DNA of 37,992 nucleotides from Teretinema sp964641135 (GTDB lineage Bacteria; Spirochaetota; Spirochaetia; Treponematales; Treponemataceae), in contig CAZXJV010000017.1 of NCBI GenBank assembly GCA_964641135.1, positions 1 through 37,992 of the forward strand, in the 5' to 3' direction. The notes under the pieces are model-generated. The model ran no database searches. It saw only the letters and a program-made list of their open reading frames with translations, and was not told the DNA's origin. Within the stretch, counting starts at the first letter, position 1. Each line of letters begins with the position of its first letter. Shown here piece after piece: positions 1-8,766 of this stretch. A program made the translations under genes and the position numbers.

Positions 1-63
1 CCTGTGCTGATCAGCTTGAAATTAAGAACAAGAAAGTGGAAAATATGGCCTGTCGCCTTCTAT

Positions 64-104
64 CAGGCTGATGACAAAGGCAATCGAGCCTTTTTCGCCA
101 GCTG
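64..104. repeat. dispersed palindromic repeat, family I (decayed copy)
   Basis: This stretch matches the perfect palindrome at 13024-13065. The left arm agrees at 17 of 18 positions, the 6-nt loop differs by one base (aatcga against aattga), and the right arm is partly decayed. It lies just upstream of the DUF1275 gene, so the sequence before that gene (1-144) holds this repeat and no gene I can support. Confidence 0.7.
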
Positions 105-144
105 CAATAATTGGCACCACAAAAAAAATAGAAAGCGAGTTGTT

Positions 145-846
145 ATGCTCAATAAACTGCCAGCCTGGATCAGTTTCGGTTCTTTTTTACTGTCGTTTGT
201 AGCCGGTTTGATCAATGCCTTTATGCTGGCCGGGTTGCTTGGCGAACCGGTAAGCCATTTGACGGGCCCATCCAGCAATCTCGCGTTGGCGCTGGCATCA
301 GGCAATATAGCCCGGGTGCTGCATCTTGGTCTGTTGATCCTTTCCTTTGTTGCCGGCTCTACACTCAGCGGTATGATAATTCGGGACTCACACCTTAAGT
401 TAGGCCGCCGGTATGGTGTCGTGCTGCTTCTGGAATCGTTTATGCTGCTTATAGTAGTGATTATATTTGACCGTCATCCACATTCCAGCCAGTATATACT
501 GGCGTTGGTCTGCGGTCTGCAAAATGCCATGGCAACAACCTATTCCGGTGCAATAATCCGTACAACCCATCTGTCCGGGATTTTTACAGACCTCGGGATA
601 GTGTTCGGTCACTGGCTTACCGGCGTAGCCTTTGACAGGGTAAAAGCCGGCTTGCACGGTCTGCTGATCAGCGGGTTTATAACCGGAGGCATTGTAGCAG
701 GCCTTTTGACGGACCACTGGGGAGAAGGGGTACTCATTATCCCGATGCTGGTAACGGGAGTATTAGGAGTCAGTTATTTTCTGTTCTGGCTTCACCGCCG
801 CCATACCCTGAAGGTTAACCCTCAACTCCCGCTTCCCAAACCATAA
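145..846 (+). CDS. DUF1275 (YoaK-like) integral membrane protein
   Basis: A 233-residue protein made almost wholly of hydrophobic helices, about six membrane segments by eye. It carries the hallmarks of the YoaK/DUF1275 family: an N-terminal helix ending AGLINAFMLAG, a GLQNAMATTYSG segment near the middle, then RTTHLSGIFTDLG. The family is widespread, sits in the inner membrane and has no settled biochemical role, so no substrate is proposed. I chose the ATG at 145 because the family homology starts there; a frame upstream to position 4 would begin at GTG and run through the palindromic repeat at 64-104. No strong ribosome binding site is visible. Its 3' end overlaps the convergent GGDEF gene by 32 bp. 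The family call is fairly secure, the exact start less so. Confidence 0.8.
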   Translation: MLNKLPAWISFGSFLLSFVAGLINAFMLAGLLGEPVSHLTGPSSNLALALASGNIARVLHLGLLILSFVAGSTLSGMIIRDSHLKLGRRYGVVLLLESFMLLIVVIIFDRHPHSSQYILALVCGLQNAMATTYSGAIIRTTHLSGIFTDLGIVFGHWLTGVAFDRVKAGLHGLLISGFITGGIVAGLLTDHWGEGVLIIPMLVTGVLGVSYFLFWLHRRHTLKVNPQLPLPKP

Positions 847-2416
847 GCTGGTGTTTACCGGCAGTTTTAGCCTGGTGCAATGCCTTGTCTGCCTGAAGTA
901 TAAAGGTTTCGAGTTCGGTATTCTGATTTGTATCTGCACTGCAGCAGGTCATGCCGATTGAACAGGAAACGAGATTTTCCCCAGGCACTGTGATGTCTTT
1001 ATTCATCAGTCTGCTTATTTCCGGCAGAAAGTGGTCTGCTTTTTCCAGGGCTGTAAAAATTCTCTGAACAGGGGTTTTTGCCACCTCGCATGCGGTATCC
1101 GGAATAAGCACAATAAATTCGTCTCCGCCATAGCGCGCAATAAAATCAACCTCCCTGAAATTTTGACGCAGGAGTTTTGCAAACTCTACAATAACACAAT
1201 CACCAACTGCATGACCGAATGTGTCGTTATAGTACTTGAAATTGTCCAAATCAAAGAATGCAATCGTCAAACGGGGGACCGGACCTGAGCGGTAACTGCG
1301 AAAGCGCAGTGTTTCTTCAGCCAGCCGCTGACTGAGTGCCTGGCGGTTAAACAAGCCTGACAGGGGATCTTCCCGGGATTGTTTCAGGATTTTTTCCTCA
1401 TGCTGAACCTTTGCAAACAACACGCCAAGTTGACCGGCTGATGTTACCAGAATCTCCCTGTCTGATTCTGTCAGTACTGCATCCGGGTTCCTTCCTCCAA
1501 GAAACAGACAGGCGACCGTATCTTCACCGCACACTACCGGAAAGGTGTATATATTATGCAGCTGGACAGGGCTGTTTTCCGGTATCCGGTTCAGATCCGA
1601 ACGCAGGAGGCCAGGATTATGCGGGATGGCGAGAACGGCCTCAAAAAGGCGTTCAAGTTGGGCGGTATCTACTCCGTCGGGTATATCAACCGCAAGCTGC
1701 TCGGTAAGATGTTCCTGGTCAACCATATAAAACGCACTAAATTCTGTGGGAAACTGATAACTGACCAGTTTAAGCAGACGTTCGGCAACACCCTTGCGAT
1801 CACCCTGCCGCATGAGCTCGCTCTGGATTATGTTCAGGAATCTGATGTCCCGAATCTTGTTCTGCAGTCTTCCAAGAACAGCCTCTTTGCGTGCAAGGGT
1901 TATTAAAGAATCAAGATCAATATCGCTGTCGTCTATATCGAATGGTATTGTCTGTTGGTCAGCCCCGCTGCGCAGGGAGCGCAGCTGTTGAGCCTGCCAG
2001 TCAGTACGCAGCCTGGAGCAGACCGACAGACCCCGCTCGACAAGAGTTTCAGCCTCGTCTGAACGTCCTGCTTTCAGCAGAACTTTTGCATACTCGTACA
2101 TAAAATCGGGCAGGGTGTCGCTGTTTGTATCATCGCTGGTATTCAGTACATCCTGTGCCTGATTGAACAGAGAAACTGCTGCTGCTATGTTTTGTTCCGA
2201 GGCTTCAACAAGAGCACACAGATACAGGTACAAAAAACGGGTCTTCCATGGATGAGATTCAGAAATAAAGTTCATTGCTGTCGCTGTTTCTGTAGCCCGA
2301 CCCAGGTTACCCTGCTTGTACATGCACAGGCCCTTGGTAAGGTATACGTCCTCTACTGTATTGAATGGAATGAACCTGATTCCGAGGATGTGCAGAATCT
2401 TTAATAGCTGATCCAT
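815..2416 (-). CDS. GGDEF diguanylate cyclase, downstream part of a gene split by an amber codon
   Basis: This 533-residue frame begins with TPR-like helices (about 1-160), continues with a GAF-like region (about 195-345) and ends with a GGDEF domain. The active-site RYGGDEF motif is intact (GGDEF at 430-434), and an RxxD inhibitory-site motif sits five residues before it, so the catalytic domain should make cyclic di-GMP and be product-inhibited. The frame is identical to that of the gene upstream: only TAG plus five sense codons separate them. No Shine-Dalgarno sequence precedes the ATG at 2416, and the first residues complete a TPR helix that the upstream frame leaves unfinished. I therefore read it as the C-terminal half of one sensor protein. 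If translated alone it would lack the N-terminal sensory part. The overlap with the convergent gene ending at 846 is 32 bp. Confidence 0.85.
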   Translation of the reverse strand: MDQLLKILHILGIRFIPFNTVEDVYLTKGLCMYKQGNLGRATETATAMNFISESHPWKTRFLYLYLCALVEASEQNIAAAVSLFNQAQDVLNTSDDTNSDTLPDFMYEYAKVLLKAGRSDEAETLVERGLSVCSRLRTDWQAQQLRSLRSGADQQTIPFDIDDSDIDLDSLITLARKEAVLGRLQNKIRDIRFLNIIQSELMRQGDRKGVAERLLKLVSYQFPTEFSAFYMVDQEHLTEQLAVDIPDGVDTAQLERLFEAVLAIPHNPGLLRSDLNRIPENSPVQLHNIYTFPVVCGEDTVACLFLGGRNPDAVLTESDREILVTSAGQLGVLFAKVQHEEKILKQSREDPLSGLFNRQALSQRLAEETLRFRSYRSGPVPRLTIAFFDLDNFKYYNDTFGHAVGDCVIVEFAKLLRQNFREVDFIARYGGDEFIVLIPDTACEVAKTPVQRIFTALEKADHFLPEISRLMNKDITVPGENLVSCSIGMTCCSADTNQNTELETFILQADKALHQAKTAGKHQLMVWEAGVEG

Positions 2417-2431
2417 GACACGGGCGCTTCG

Positions 2432-4045
2432 CTAATAGTCTCCAGCACAGTAGTAGAGCCTTCCCAGATTAAATAGAGTGATGCTGATTTCTTCGTAGTC
2501 GCCTGTTTTTTCAAGCCATGCAAGCGATTTACGGAAACATATGTGGGAGTCACGGTAATTTCCGGCAAGATAATGGGTGTAGCCGATTCCGTTTGTAATA
2601 CGGATCAAATCCATGGGATTCCCGAGTTTTTCCCTCAATGCGACGGTTTTTTCCATCATTTTTAGAGATTCGTCAAAATCTCCGTTGTTTGAATAGAAGA
2701 TGGCTTTCTTATGGTATGCAGTCGACAGTCCCATCTCGTTGCCGTTTGAACGATAATACTTGATGCTTTCGTCTACAATTCGCATCACTTCATCATGGGA
2801 TGAAAAGAAAGAAGCGTATTGGGCAACGCTGGAACAAAAGAAAGCATACATGTTTTCATAATCTGTGCGTTTGAGGGCAGCCATCAGGCGGAAATACATA
2901 TCCGTTGATATTGGAATACAGGTACGGGTAGAGATCAGGAAGGTTAGAAACCAGGCATGAAGGAGGTCTTCGCTTTCAGCATTCTGATCAAGCTGGTTAA
3001 GCAGCAGCAGCGAGTGTCGCCGGGCTGCATCAAAGTTGCTGAGTGCCAGATACGTCATACCGATTTTTCTTAATGACACAAGAAGATCTTTGGTGTTTTC
3101 GCGCCGTTCCGCAAGTTCTCCAAGATTTTGATAACAAATAAGCGCCTGATGCCAGTTTCGCAGGTAATACCATGCATCGCCGAGTATGTCCATCAGTTTT
3201 GACTGAATTTCCGGTGTTATTCGTTCTGCATCCCCTGCAAGCCGTGAGCGAATTTCATTGACTCCTTCTACAGTCTCGGGATAGGCCTGAAAAGCCAAAT
3301 TAAGCCGTGCCCGGACAAGGGCGCTGTCCAGGTCAAACACAGCTGGAGCAATAAAGGGGGGAGCGGATGGAATATCTGTGTTGATATAGGTTGCTCCACC
3401 GGTTTCTGCTACAAAGGCCGTAAAGGTGTCCCATTCTTCCTGTTGTTCCGGGTTCATCGGCAGATAGGTGTTAGACCAGCTGAAAATAAAAAGCAGTTTT
3501 CCGTCAATGGCCTTTTCGGTCAGGTATCGGGCGAATTCCAGCATGGTTGGCCCTGCGGCCTTCATTCCGGTAACCGCAGCCAGAATTGGACGGGAATGGG
3601 AAATATAGCGCAACAGGGCAAAAACGGATTGGCGAAGCCGTTCCTGTTCGTAACGGACCTCGTTCGGGAAGATAATATCCTTGCGTTCGGGGATACGCCC
3701 TTCAATCCAGGCCCTGAAAAGCGGTTTGTGAGGCGGATATACCGGAACCTTTTTGAGCAGTTCATCGCAGTCAATCTGTTCCTCACGTACCCAATCGCGA
3801 ATAAGGGATAAAAAAGGGGCGTAGGGATCATCTGTACAGTCCCGTTGTATCTGACGGGTATAGATCAGGGGATCTTCCGGTAGTCCTCCGGCGAAATTTT
3901 CGATAGTTGTTCTCAGGGATGTATCATTGGTGGTAGCGAGAAATAAAACCGCGGGTTTATCCAGGGTTATATCCTTCCAACGTGCCGAGAGAATTCTGTT
4001 CAGTTGATCTTGTGCTGGGTTCAGGCTCATTACATCAAGTGTCAT
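2432..4045 (-). CDS. TPR signalling protein with degenerate NTPase-like N-terminus, upstream part of the split gene
   Basis: About 537 residues. The first 230 resemble the ATPase module that precedes TPRs in large regulators (a beta strand PAVLFLA, later PILAAVTG and LLFIFSW strands), but no GxxxxGK[ST] Walker A motif is present, so nucleotide binding is doubtful. From about residue 270 to the end the chain is alpha-helical with TPR signatures such as DILGDAWYYLRNW, TAYHKKAIFYSNNGDF and LFNLGRLYYCAGDY. It stops at TAG (2432-2434) exactly where a TPR consensus would carry the acidic residue of GDYE. The frame then stays open into the GGDEF gene. Start: ATG 4045 is chosen; TTG at 4066 and ATG at 4030 are alternatives, and none has a clear ribosome binding site. 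Together with the next gene it would encode about 1,076 residues. Confidence 0.8.
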   Translation of the reverse strand: MTLDVMSLNPAQDQLNRILSARWKDITLDKPAVLFLATTNDTSLRTTIENFAGGLPEDPLIYTRQIQRDCTDDPYAPFLSLIRDWVREEQIDCDELLKKVPVYPPHKPLFRAWIEGRIPERKDIIFPNEVRYEQERLRQSVFALLRYISHSRPILAAVTGMKAAGPTMLEFARYLTEKAIDGKLLFIFSWSNTYLPMNPEQQEEWDTFTAFVAETGGATYINTDIPSAPPFIAPAVFDLDSALVRARLNLAFQAYPETVEGVNEIRSRLAGDAERITPEIQSKLMDILGDAWYYLRNWHQALICYQNLGELAERRENTKDLLVSLRKIGMTYLALSNFDAARRHSLLLLNQLDQNAESEDLLHAWFLTFLISTRTCIPISTDMYFRLMAALKRTDYENMYAFFCSSVAQYASFFSSHDEVMRIVDESIKYYRSNGNEMGLSTAYHKKAIFYSNNGDFDESLKMMEKTVALREKLGNPMDLIRITNGIGYTHYLAGNYRDSHICFRKSLAWLEKTGDYEEISITLFNLGRLYYCAGDY

Positions 4046-4125
4046 ATATTGTATATCAGGTGTCAACGTACAGAGCGGAAAATGAAATTCAGGTGTACAT
4101 TAACAGTATTGTCGGATTATGCTCC

Positions 4126-4162
4126 TTAAAAAAACAGCCCGGATCCAGAGATCCGGGCTGTT
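4126..4162 (-). terminator. intrinsic terminator of the hydrogenase operon
   Basis: A perfect 13-bp stem (arms 4133-4145 and 4150-4162) with a CAGA tetraloop. Read on the minus strand it is followed at once by seven T residues. It lies about 57 bp past the hndD stop and is the clearest rho-independent terminator in the window. Confidence 0.93.
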
Positions 4163-4219
4163 GCTGTATTAGCAGGATGCCTTATGTGCACGGCGTGCAC
4201 TTTTGTGTAAAGCGGTCTC

Positions 4220-5962
4220 TTATTTGTACAGCGGGCGCTTTATATAGTGTGTGTGCAACAGGTGATGCGCCTTTTCCGAATTGGGCTCGCCAAGGAAGTC
4301 CTTGTAGGCTTTAAGAACATATTCGTTCTTGTGCGATACACGGATCTCGCTTTGAGCGTCATCCTTGTACAGTCCTGCGATGCGCTTTGCACGAATCTCG
4401 TCTGTTCCACCATAGGGTTGTCCGCCGCCTGCAATACAACCGCCGCGGCAGGCCATAACCTCTACAAAGTGGTACAGGGGTTCCCCTCCGGATGCGATGG
4501 ATGCGCGGATCTTCTGGATAAGAGGATCGACAAAGGCAAGCTGGTGTACTACAGCGATGCGTACCTCGGTACCGTTTACATCAACCTTCGCCTCTTTCAC
4601 GTTTTCAAGGCCGCGGGCCGGGGTAAAGTTAATGTCTCCGAGCTCCTTGCCGGTGATCAGGAAATAGCCTGAGCGCAGGGCTGCTTCCATTACACCGCCG
4701 GTTGCACCGAAAATGGTGCCGGCGCCGGTGTAGGGTCCCAGCGGATTGTCTGCTGTTTCTTCAGGCAGATTATTGAAATTGATGCCAGCCTGGCGGATAA
4801 ACCGGGCCAGTTCACGGGTTGTAAGCACGCTGTCAACGTCTTCAAAGCCGGAGCTCTTCATGTCGTCATTGCGCTTGCGTTCGTACTTCTTTGCTGTACA
4901 GGGCATGATGGATACAGAGAATACCTTTGAAGCATCAATTCCTGCCTGCTTTGCCCAATAGGTTTTGATCATTGCACCCATCATCTGCTGGGGGCTTTTT
5001 GCGGTTGAAAGGTTCGGCAGCAGGTCGTGGTAGTTTTTCTCGGTATAATCGACCCAGGCCGGACAGCAGGAGGTAAACAGCGGAATGGCTCCGGCTCCCT
5101 TGGTCAGGCGGGAAACCAGTTCGGTTCCTTCCTCCATGATGGTAAGGTCGGCAGAGAAGTTGGTGTCAAATACGTAGTTAAACCCGATACGGCGCAGGGC
5201 AGCATAAATCTTTCCGGTAGAAATCTCGCCGGGCTCAAGGCCGAATTCCTCGCCAAGAGCAACGCGGACGGCAGGTGCGATCTGGGCAACAGTGATTGTT
5301 TCCGGGTCGGCCAGGCGGTCCCAGACCTTGCGGCTGGCGTGGGCTTCGTAGATGGCTCCGACCGGACAGTGGGCGGCGCACTGTCCGCAGCGTACACAGG
5401 GGGAGTCTGCCAGCAAGGTCATTGCTGCCGGTCCGATGACGGTCTTGCCGCCGCGGCCCTGGTATTCAATAGCATTGACGTTCTGCATTTCCTGGCATAC
5501 TTCCACGCAGCGGCCGCAGTTGATGCACTTGTTGCGGTCAAAGACGATCGCATCATTGGAATAGTCCAGTGGCCGTTCTACCATGAATTGCTCAAAGCGG
5601 ATGTTCCTCAGGCCGAATTCGGCTGCAAGGCTCTGCAGTTCGCACTGGTTATTGCGGGTACAGGTCAGACATTCCTGCGGGTGATTTGAAAGAATAAGTT
5701 CCAGCACGGTACGCCGGGCTTTTACAATCTCGGGGTCATGGGTAATGATGCTCATGCCCTCGTTACAGGTGGTGCAGCAGGCACGGATCATGCGGGCTGT
5801 GCCTTCCTGTCGCACGATACAGATTCCGCAGGAAGCCCAGGCCGGCAGGTCCGAGTTGTAGCACAGGTGCGGGATGTTAATATTTGCCATCTTGGCTGCT
5901 GCCAGGATAGTAGTGCCCTTGGGTACCGTAAGGGCCACTCCGTTTATCTTGACGTTGATCAT
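4220..5962 (-). CDS. hndD: [FeFe] hydrogenase catalytic subunit (HndD/HydA type)
   Basis: Catalytic subunit of a cytoplasmic NAD(P)-linked [FeFe] hydrogenase, 580 residues, close to Desulfovibrio HndD. Domains in order: N-terminal [2Fe-2S] ferredoxin fold (Cys34, 45, 48 and a Cys in 62-66), a His-Cys3 [4Fe-4S] site (HPQECLTCTRNNQC, 94-107), two [4Fe-4S] clusters (CINCGRCVEVC near 146 and CVRCGQCAAHCP near 189), then the H-cluster domain. All three H-cluster signatures are intact: TSCCPAW (298-304), MPCTAKKYE (353-361) and ACRGGCIAGGGQP (from about 504). The start at ATG 5962 follows AGAAGGAG at 9-nt spacing; a longer frame to 6040 would run back through the end of hndC. It is last in the operon and followed by a strong terminator. 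The maturases HydE, HydF and HydG are not in this window. Confidence 0.96.
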   Translation of the reverse strand: MINVKINGVALTVPKGTTILAAAKMANINIPHLCYNSDLPAWASCGICIVRQEGTARMIRACCTTCNEGMSIITHDPEIVKARRTVLELILSNHPQECLTCTRNNQCELQSLAAEFGLRNIRFEQFMVERPLDYSNDAIVFDRNKCINCGRCVEVCQEMQNVNAIEYQGRGGKTVIGPAAMTLLADSPCVRCGQCAAHCPVGAIYEAHASRKVWDRLADPETITVAQIAPAVRVALGEEFGLEPGEISTGKIYAALRRIGFNYVFDTNFSADLTIMEEGTELVSRLTKGAGAIPLFTSCCPAWVDYTEKNYHDLLPNLSTAKSPQQMMGAMIKTYWAKQAGIDASKVFSVSIMPCTAKKYERKRNDDMKSSGFEDVDSVLTTRELARFIRQAGINFNNLPEETADNPLGPYTGAGTIFGATGGVMEAALRSGYFLITGKELGDINFTPARGLENVKEAKVDVNGTEVRIAVVHQLAFVDPLIQKIRASIASGGEPLYHFVEVMACRGGCIAGGGQPYGGTDEIRAKRIAGLYKDDAQSEIRVSHKNEYVLKAYKDFLGEPNSEKAHHLLHTHYIKRPLYK

Positions 5963-5993
5963 ACGTTCATTCTCCTTCTGGGTAACCGGCTGC

Positions 5994-7775
5994 TCAGATC
6001 TTGTCGATTGCGCCGAATTTACAGGTGGTATAACATTCACCGCACTTCAGACACTTGCTCTGATCGATAAGGTGCTTCGTTTTCCGTTCGCCCGAGATAC
6101 AGGTTGCCGGACACTTGCGGGCACAGGCGCCGCAGCCGATACACTTGTCGTTGATAACAAACTGGGTCAGGTGCTTGCACTTTCCTGCAGGGCACTTTTT
6201 GTCGTCAATGTGCGCAAGATATTCGGATTCGAACTTCTTGAGTGTTGACAGTGTGGGGTTCGGTGCTGACTGTCCCAGGGCACACAGCGAAGCCTTCTGC
6301 ATTGCGAAGCCGATTTCCTTCAGGTGTTCCAGGTCCTTGTGTGTGCCGTTACCGCGTGAAATCTTTTCCAGGATGGTGTGGATTTGGCGGGTGCCGATGC
6401 GGCAGGGTGAACACTTGCCGCAGGATTCATCAACACAGAATTCCATGTAGAACTTTGAAACGTCCACAACACAGTCATCCTCGTCCATGACGATCATACC
6501 GCCTGAGCCCATCATCGATCCAAGCTGCTGCAGACCCTTGAAATCGATCGGTGTATCCAGGGCTTCTTCGGTAATGATTCCGCCCGAGGGACCGCCGGTC
6601 TGGACGCCCTTGAACTTCTTGTTGTCTCTGATGCCGCCGCCGATTTCAAAAATGATCTCGCGAAGGGTGGTTCCCATCGGGACTTCAACCAGTCCGGAGT
6701 TCCGGACCTTTCCGGTCAGGGCGAATACCTTTGTTCCCTTTGAGTCTTCTGTTCCGATCTTGTTGAACCATGAGGCTCCCTTGTTAAGAATAACGGGGAT
6801 ATTTGCCCAGGTTTCAACGTTGTTGATAATGGTGGGTTTTCCCCACAGACCTGATTGGGCCGGGAAGGGCGGTTTGGGGGTAGGCATACCGCGCTTGCCT
6901 TCAATGGAACGAAGCAGGGCTGTTTCTTCACCGCAGACGAAGGCGCCTGCACCCAGGCGGATTTCCAGCTCGAAATCGAAACCGGAACCCAGGATGTTTT
7001 TTCCCAGCAGGCCGGCTTCGCGTGCCTGGTTCATGGCAATCTTGAGGCGGTCAACAGCCAGCGGATATTCGGCGCGGATATAGATGAATCCCTGGTTTGC
7101 TCCAATAGCCTTGCCGCAGATTATCATGGATTCAATTACCGAGTGGGGATCTCCCTCGATGGTTGAGCGGTCCATATAGGCTCCGGGATCGCCTTCGTCG
7201 GCATTACAGACAACATATTTAATGTCGCTTTCTGCGCGCATTCCTGCTTCCCATTTAAGGCCGGTGGGGAAACCGGCGCCGCCGCGTCCACGCAGACCCG
7301 AGGCCTTGATTTCATCCACTATCTGCTGGGGGGTCAGCTGGAAGAGGGCTTTTTCAAGAGCAAGATAGCCGTCACGGGCGATATATTCGGAAAGGTCTTC
7401 CGGGTTGATAACACCGCAGTTGCGTAAAACAATACGAAGCTGTTTTTGGTAAAACTGGATTTCTTCGACCGTCTCGGTGCTTTTCTTTTCCTTGTTGTAC
7501 AGCAGGCGGGTGACTTCGCGTCCCTTGATGATCTGCTCGTTGATTATTTCTTTTGCGTCTTCGGGCTTTACCTCGACATAGAAGGTATCTTCGGGAAGTA
7601 CCTTTACGATGGGTCCTTTTTCACAAAAGCCGAAACAGCCGGTTTTAACGATCTGTACCTTGTCGATCACGCCTGCGGCCTTGGCCTCGGTGATCAGGTT
7701 ATTGTAAATTCCGTCTGCGTTGCTGGATTCACAGCCGGTTCCGCCGCAGACCAGAATATAGTGGTTGTACGCCAT
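5994..7775 (-). CDS. hndC: NuoF-like flavoprotein subunit of bifurcating hydrogenase (HndC/HydB type)
   Basis: 593 residues with the three-part HndC architecture. Residues 1-100 form a thioredoxin-like [2Fe-2S] domain (Cys10, 15, 47, 51). A NuoF-like FMN and NAD(H)-binding core follows, with the glycine-rich GRGGAGFPTGLKW segment and the [4Fe-4S] site SCGKCSPCRIGT. The C-terminus adds two ferredoxin clusters, CIGCGACARKC and CLKCGECYTTC. In this family the subunit passes electrons between NAD(P)H, ferredoxin and the catalytic subunit and is where electron bifurcation is thought to occur. It lies 31 nt before the hndD start and 10 nt after hndB, preceded by AGGGGA, so it is certainly co-transcribed. 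Whether NAD or NADP is preferred cannot be told from the sequence. Confidence 0.95.
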   Translation of the reverse strand: MAYNHYILVCGGTGCESSNADGIYNNLITEAKAAGVIDKVQIVKTGCFGFCEKGPIVKVLPEDTFYVEVKPEDAKEIINEQIIKGREVTRLLYNKEKKSTETVEEIQFYQKQLRIVLRNCGVINPEDLSEYIARDGYLALEKALFQLTPQQIVDEIKASGLRGRGGAGFPTGLKWEAGMRAESDIKYVVCNADEGDPGAYMDRSTIEGDPHSVIESMIICGKAIGANQGFIYIRAEYPLAVDRLKIAMNQAREAGLLGKNILGSGFDFELEIRLGAGAFVCGEETALLRSIEGKRGMPTPKPPFPAQSGLWGKPTIINNVETWANIPVILNKGASWFNKIGTEDSKGTKVFALTGKVRNSGLVEVPMGTTLREIIFEIGGGIRDNKKFKGVQTGGPSGGIITEEALDTPIDFKGLQQLGSMMGSGGMIVMDEDDCVVDVSKFYMEFCVDESCGKCSPCRIGTRQIHTILEKISRGNGTHKDLEHLKEIGFAMQKASLCALGQSAPNPTLSTLKKFESEYLAHIDDKKCPAGKCKHLTQFVINDKCIGCGACARKCPATCISGERKTKHLIDQSKCLKCGECYTTCKFGAIDKI

Positions 7776-7785
7776 CTTCGTCCCC

Positions 7786-8181
7786 TTATTTTTTCAGAAT
7801 GTCGACCGCGGGGCGGTCCAGAATCTGTTCATTCAAAAGCTCTTTTTTGATCAGGTGCTTTTCTATAATTTCTTTGGCAATTTTACCGTCAACGCGGCCG
7901 TAAATGATGTTGGGCATATCGGGCATGACGATTTCGACTGTGGGTTCATTGTGACACAGGCCCATACAGCCGGTCTGTCGTATGATCACATCGCCGCCCA
8001 TCCCTTTTTCGTTCAGCTCTTTAACAAAGGCGTCAAGGGTATCTTTTGCGCCTGCGGCTATACCGCAGGTTCCCATTCCCACAATAACCTGGGCAATCTT
8101 GCCGTCGGTTTCGCGTTTTCTGATTTCCTGTTGTGTCGATTCGCGCAGTTTGCGCAGGTCCTCAAGGGACATCTTTGCCAT
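7786..8181 (-). CDS. hndB: HndB-like thioredoxin-fold [2Fe-2S]-type subunit
   Basis: 131 residues matching the small HndB/HydD-type proteins of multimeric [FeFe] hydrogenases. An N-terminal helix is followed by a thioredoxin-like fold with GMGTCGIAAGA (Cys39) and RQTGCMGLCHNEP (Cys72, Cys76). Classical members of the [2Fe-2S] thioredoxin-like fold have four cysteines; here only three are seen, with Ala in place of the second. I recall this as usual in the HndB subfamily, so the protein may be structural or hold an atypical cluster. AGGAGG precedes the ATG. It sits between the small ATPase and hndC in the operon. Confidence 0.88.
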   Translation of the reverse strand: MAKMSLEDLRKLRESTQQEIRKRETDGKIAQVIVGMGTCGIAAGAKDTLDAFVKELNEKGMGGDVIIRQTGCMGLCHNEPTVEIVMPDMPNIIYGRVDGKIAKEIIEKHLIKKELLNEQILDRPAVDILKK

Positions 8182-8196
8182 ATCAATCCTCCTGGA

Positions 8197-8760
8197 TCAT
8201 GCTGTTTCGTTTGCTTCCAGATACTGCGCAACCAGAGCCAGTGTTCCGGCTTCGCACAGGTCGCCGGGGTCGTTCACCCCGAGAGCTTCACACAGTTCCG
8301 AGCGGCTGACAGACCATGACATGCTGTCTTTGGTCCGTACGATGACCAGCTCATAGGGGCGGTCAAAGGTCAGGATCTGTCTGAAGTATCCGGCGACATC
8401 GCCGACCGGCGGCGTGTCAATAGTGTTCAGGTCAAAATCGGCTTGTACAACGGTTCCTTTCGGTGTTCCGTCGGCGCCGGTGCTTGACCGGATGTTCCAG
8501 CTTCCGGCTGAGGTTTCAGCGGTCTGGATTAAAAACGGAATGCCGAGCCCTACCTTTCTTCCGGGGTGTTTTATCCCGTCGGTCCAGAACGGATCGGTCG
8601 CCCGTGCCAGCTGCTCCTGTGTCATACCCTTGCCGTTATCGGCTATACACACAGAAAGCCTGCCTGACAGTTCGGTCACTTCTACGGTGATCTGTGTTGC
8701 TTCTGCCTCAATTGAATTCTGGGTCAGATCGCTGAACAGGTCGCAGAGGGTGTAGTGCAT
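8197..8760 (-). CDS. small HATPase_c protein of the hydrogenase operon
   Basis: 187 residues with a GHKL-type ATPase fold and no dimerisation, receiver or sensor domain. The N-box is DLTQNSIEAEA (Asn16 region), the G1 box is ADNGKGM, and the G2 box is KVGLGIPFLIQTAE. Such stand-alone ATPases resemble anti-sigma kinases of the RsbW/SpoIIAB kind. They occur between the NuoE-like and HndB-like genes in many [FeFe]-hydrogenase operons, but as far as I know their role is not settled. The gap to hndA is 6 nt. The last 60 residues have no recognisable catalytic motif and may bind a partner. A role in assembly or in signalling the redox state is inference only. A second ATPase of this type is fused to CBS domains at 14172-15107. 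Confidence 0.85.
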   Translation of the reverse strand: MHYTLCDLFSDLTQNSIEAEATQITVEVTELSGRLSVCIADNGKGMTQEQLARATDPFWTDGIKHPGRKVGLGIPFLIQTAETSAGSWNIRSSTGADGTPKGTVVQADFDLNTIDTPPVGDVAGYFRQILTFDRPYELVIVRTKDSMSWSVSRSELCEALGVNDPGDLCEAGTLALVAQYLEANETA

Positions 8761-8766
8761 CAGACG

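Noticed and set aside
1..144. GTG start at position 4 for the DUF1275 protein
   Set aside because: The added 47 residues are basic, unlike the family, and run through a palindromic repeat.
4046..4066. TTG start of the split signalling gene at 4066
   Set aside because: There is no ribosome binding site and the added residues show no homology; TTGACA there looks more like part of a promoter.
6037..6040. Longer start for hndD at 6040
   Set aside because: It would overlap the ferredoxin-coding end of hndC, and AGAAGGAG marks the ATG at 5962.
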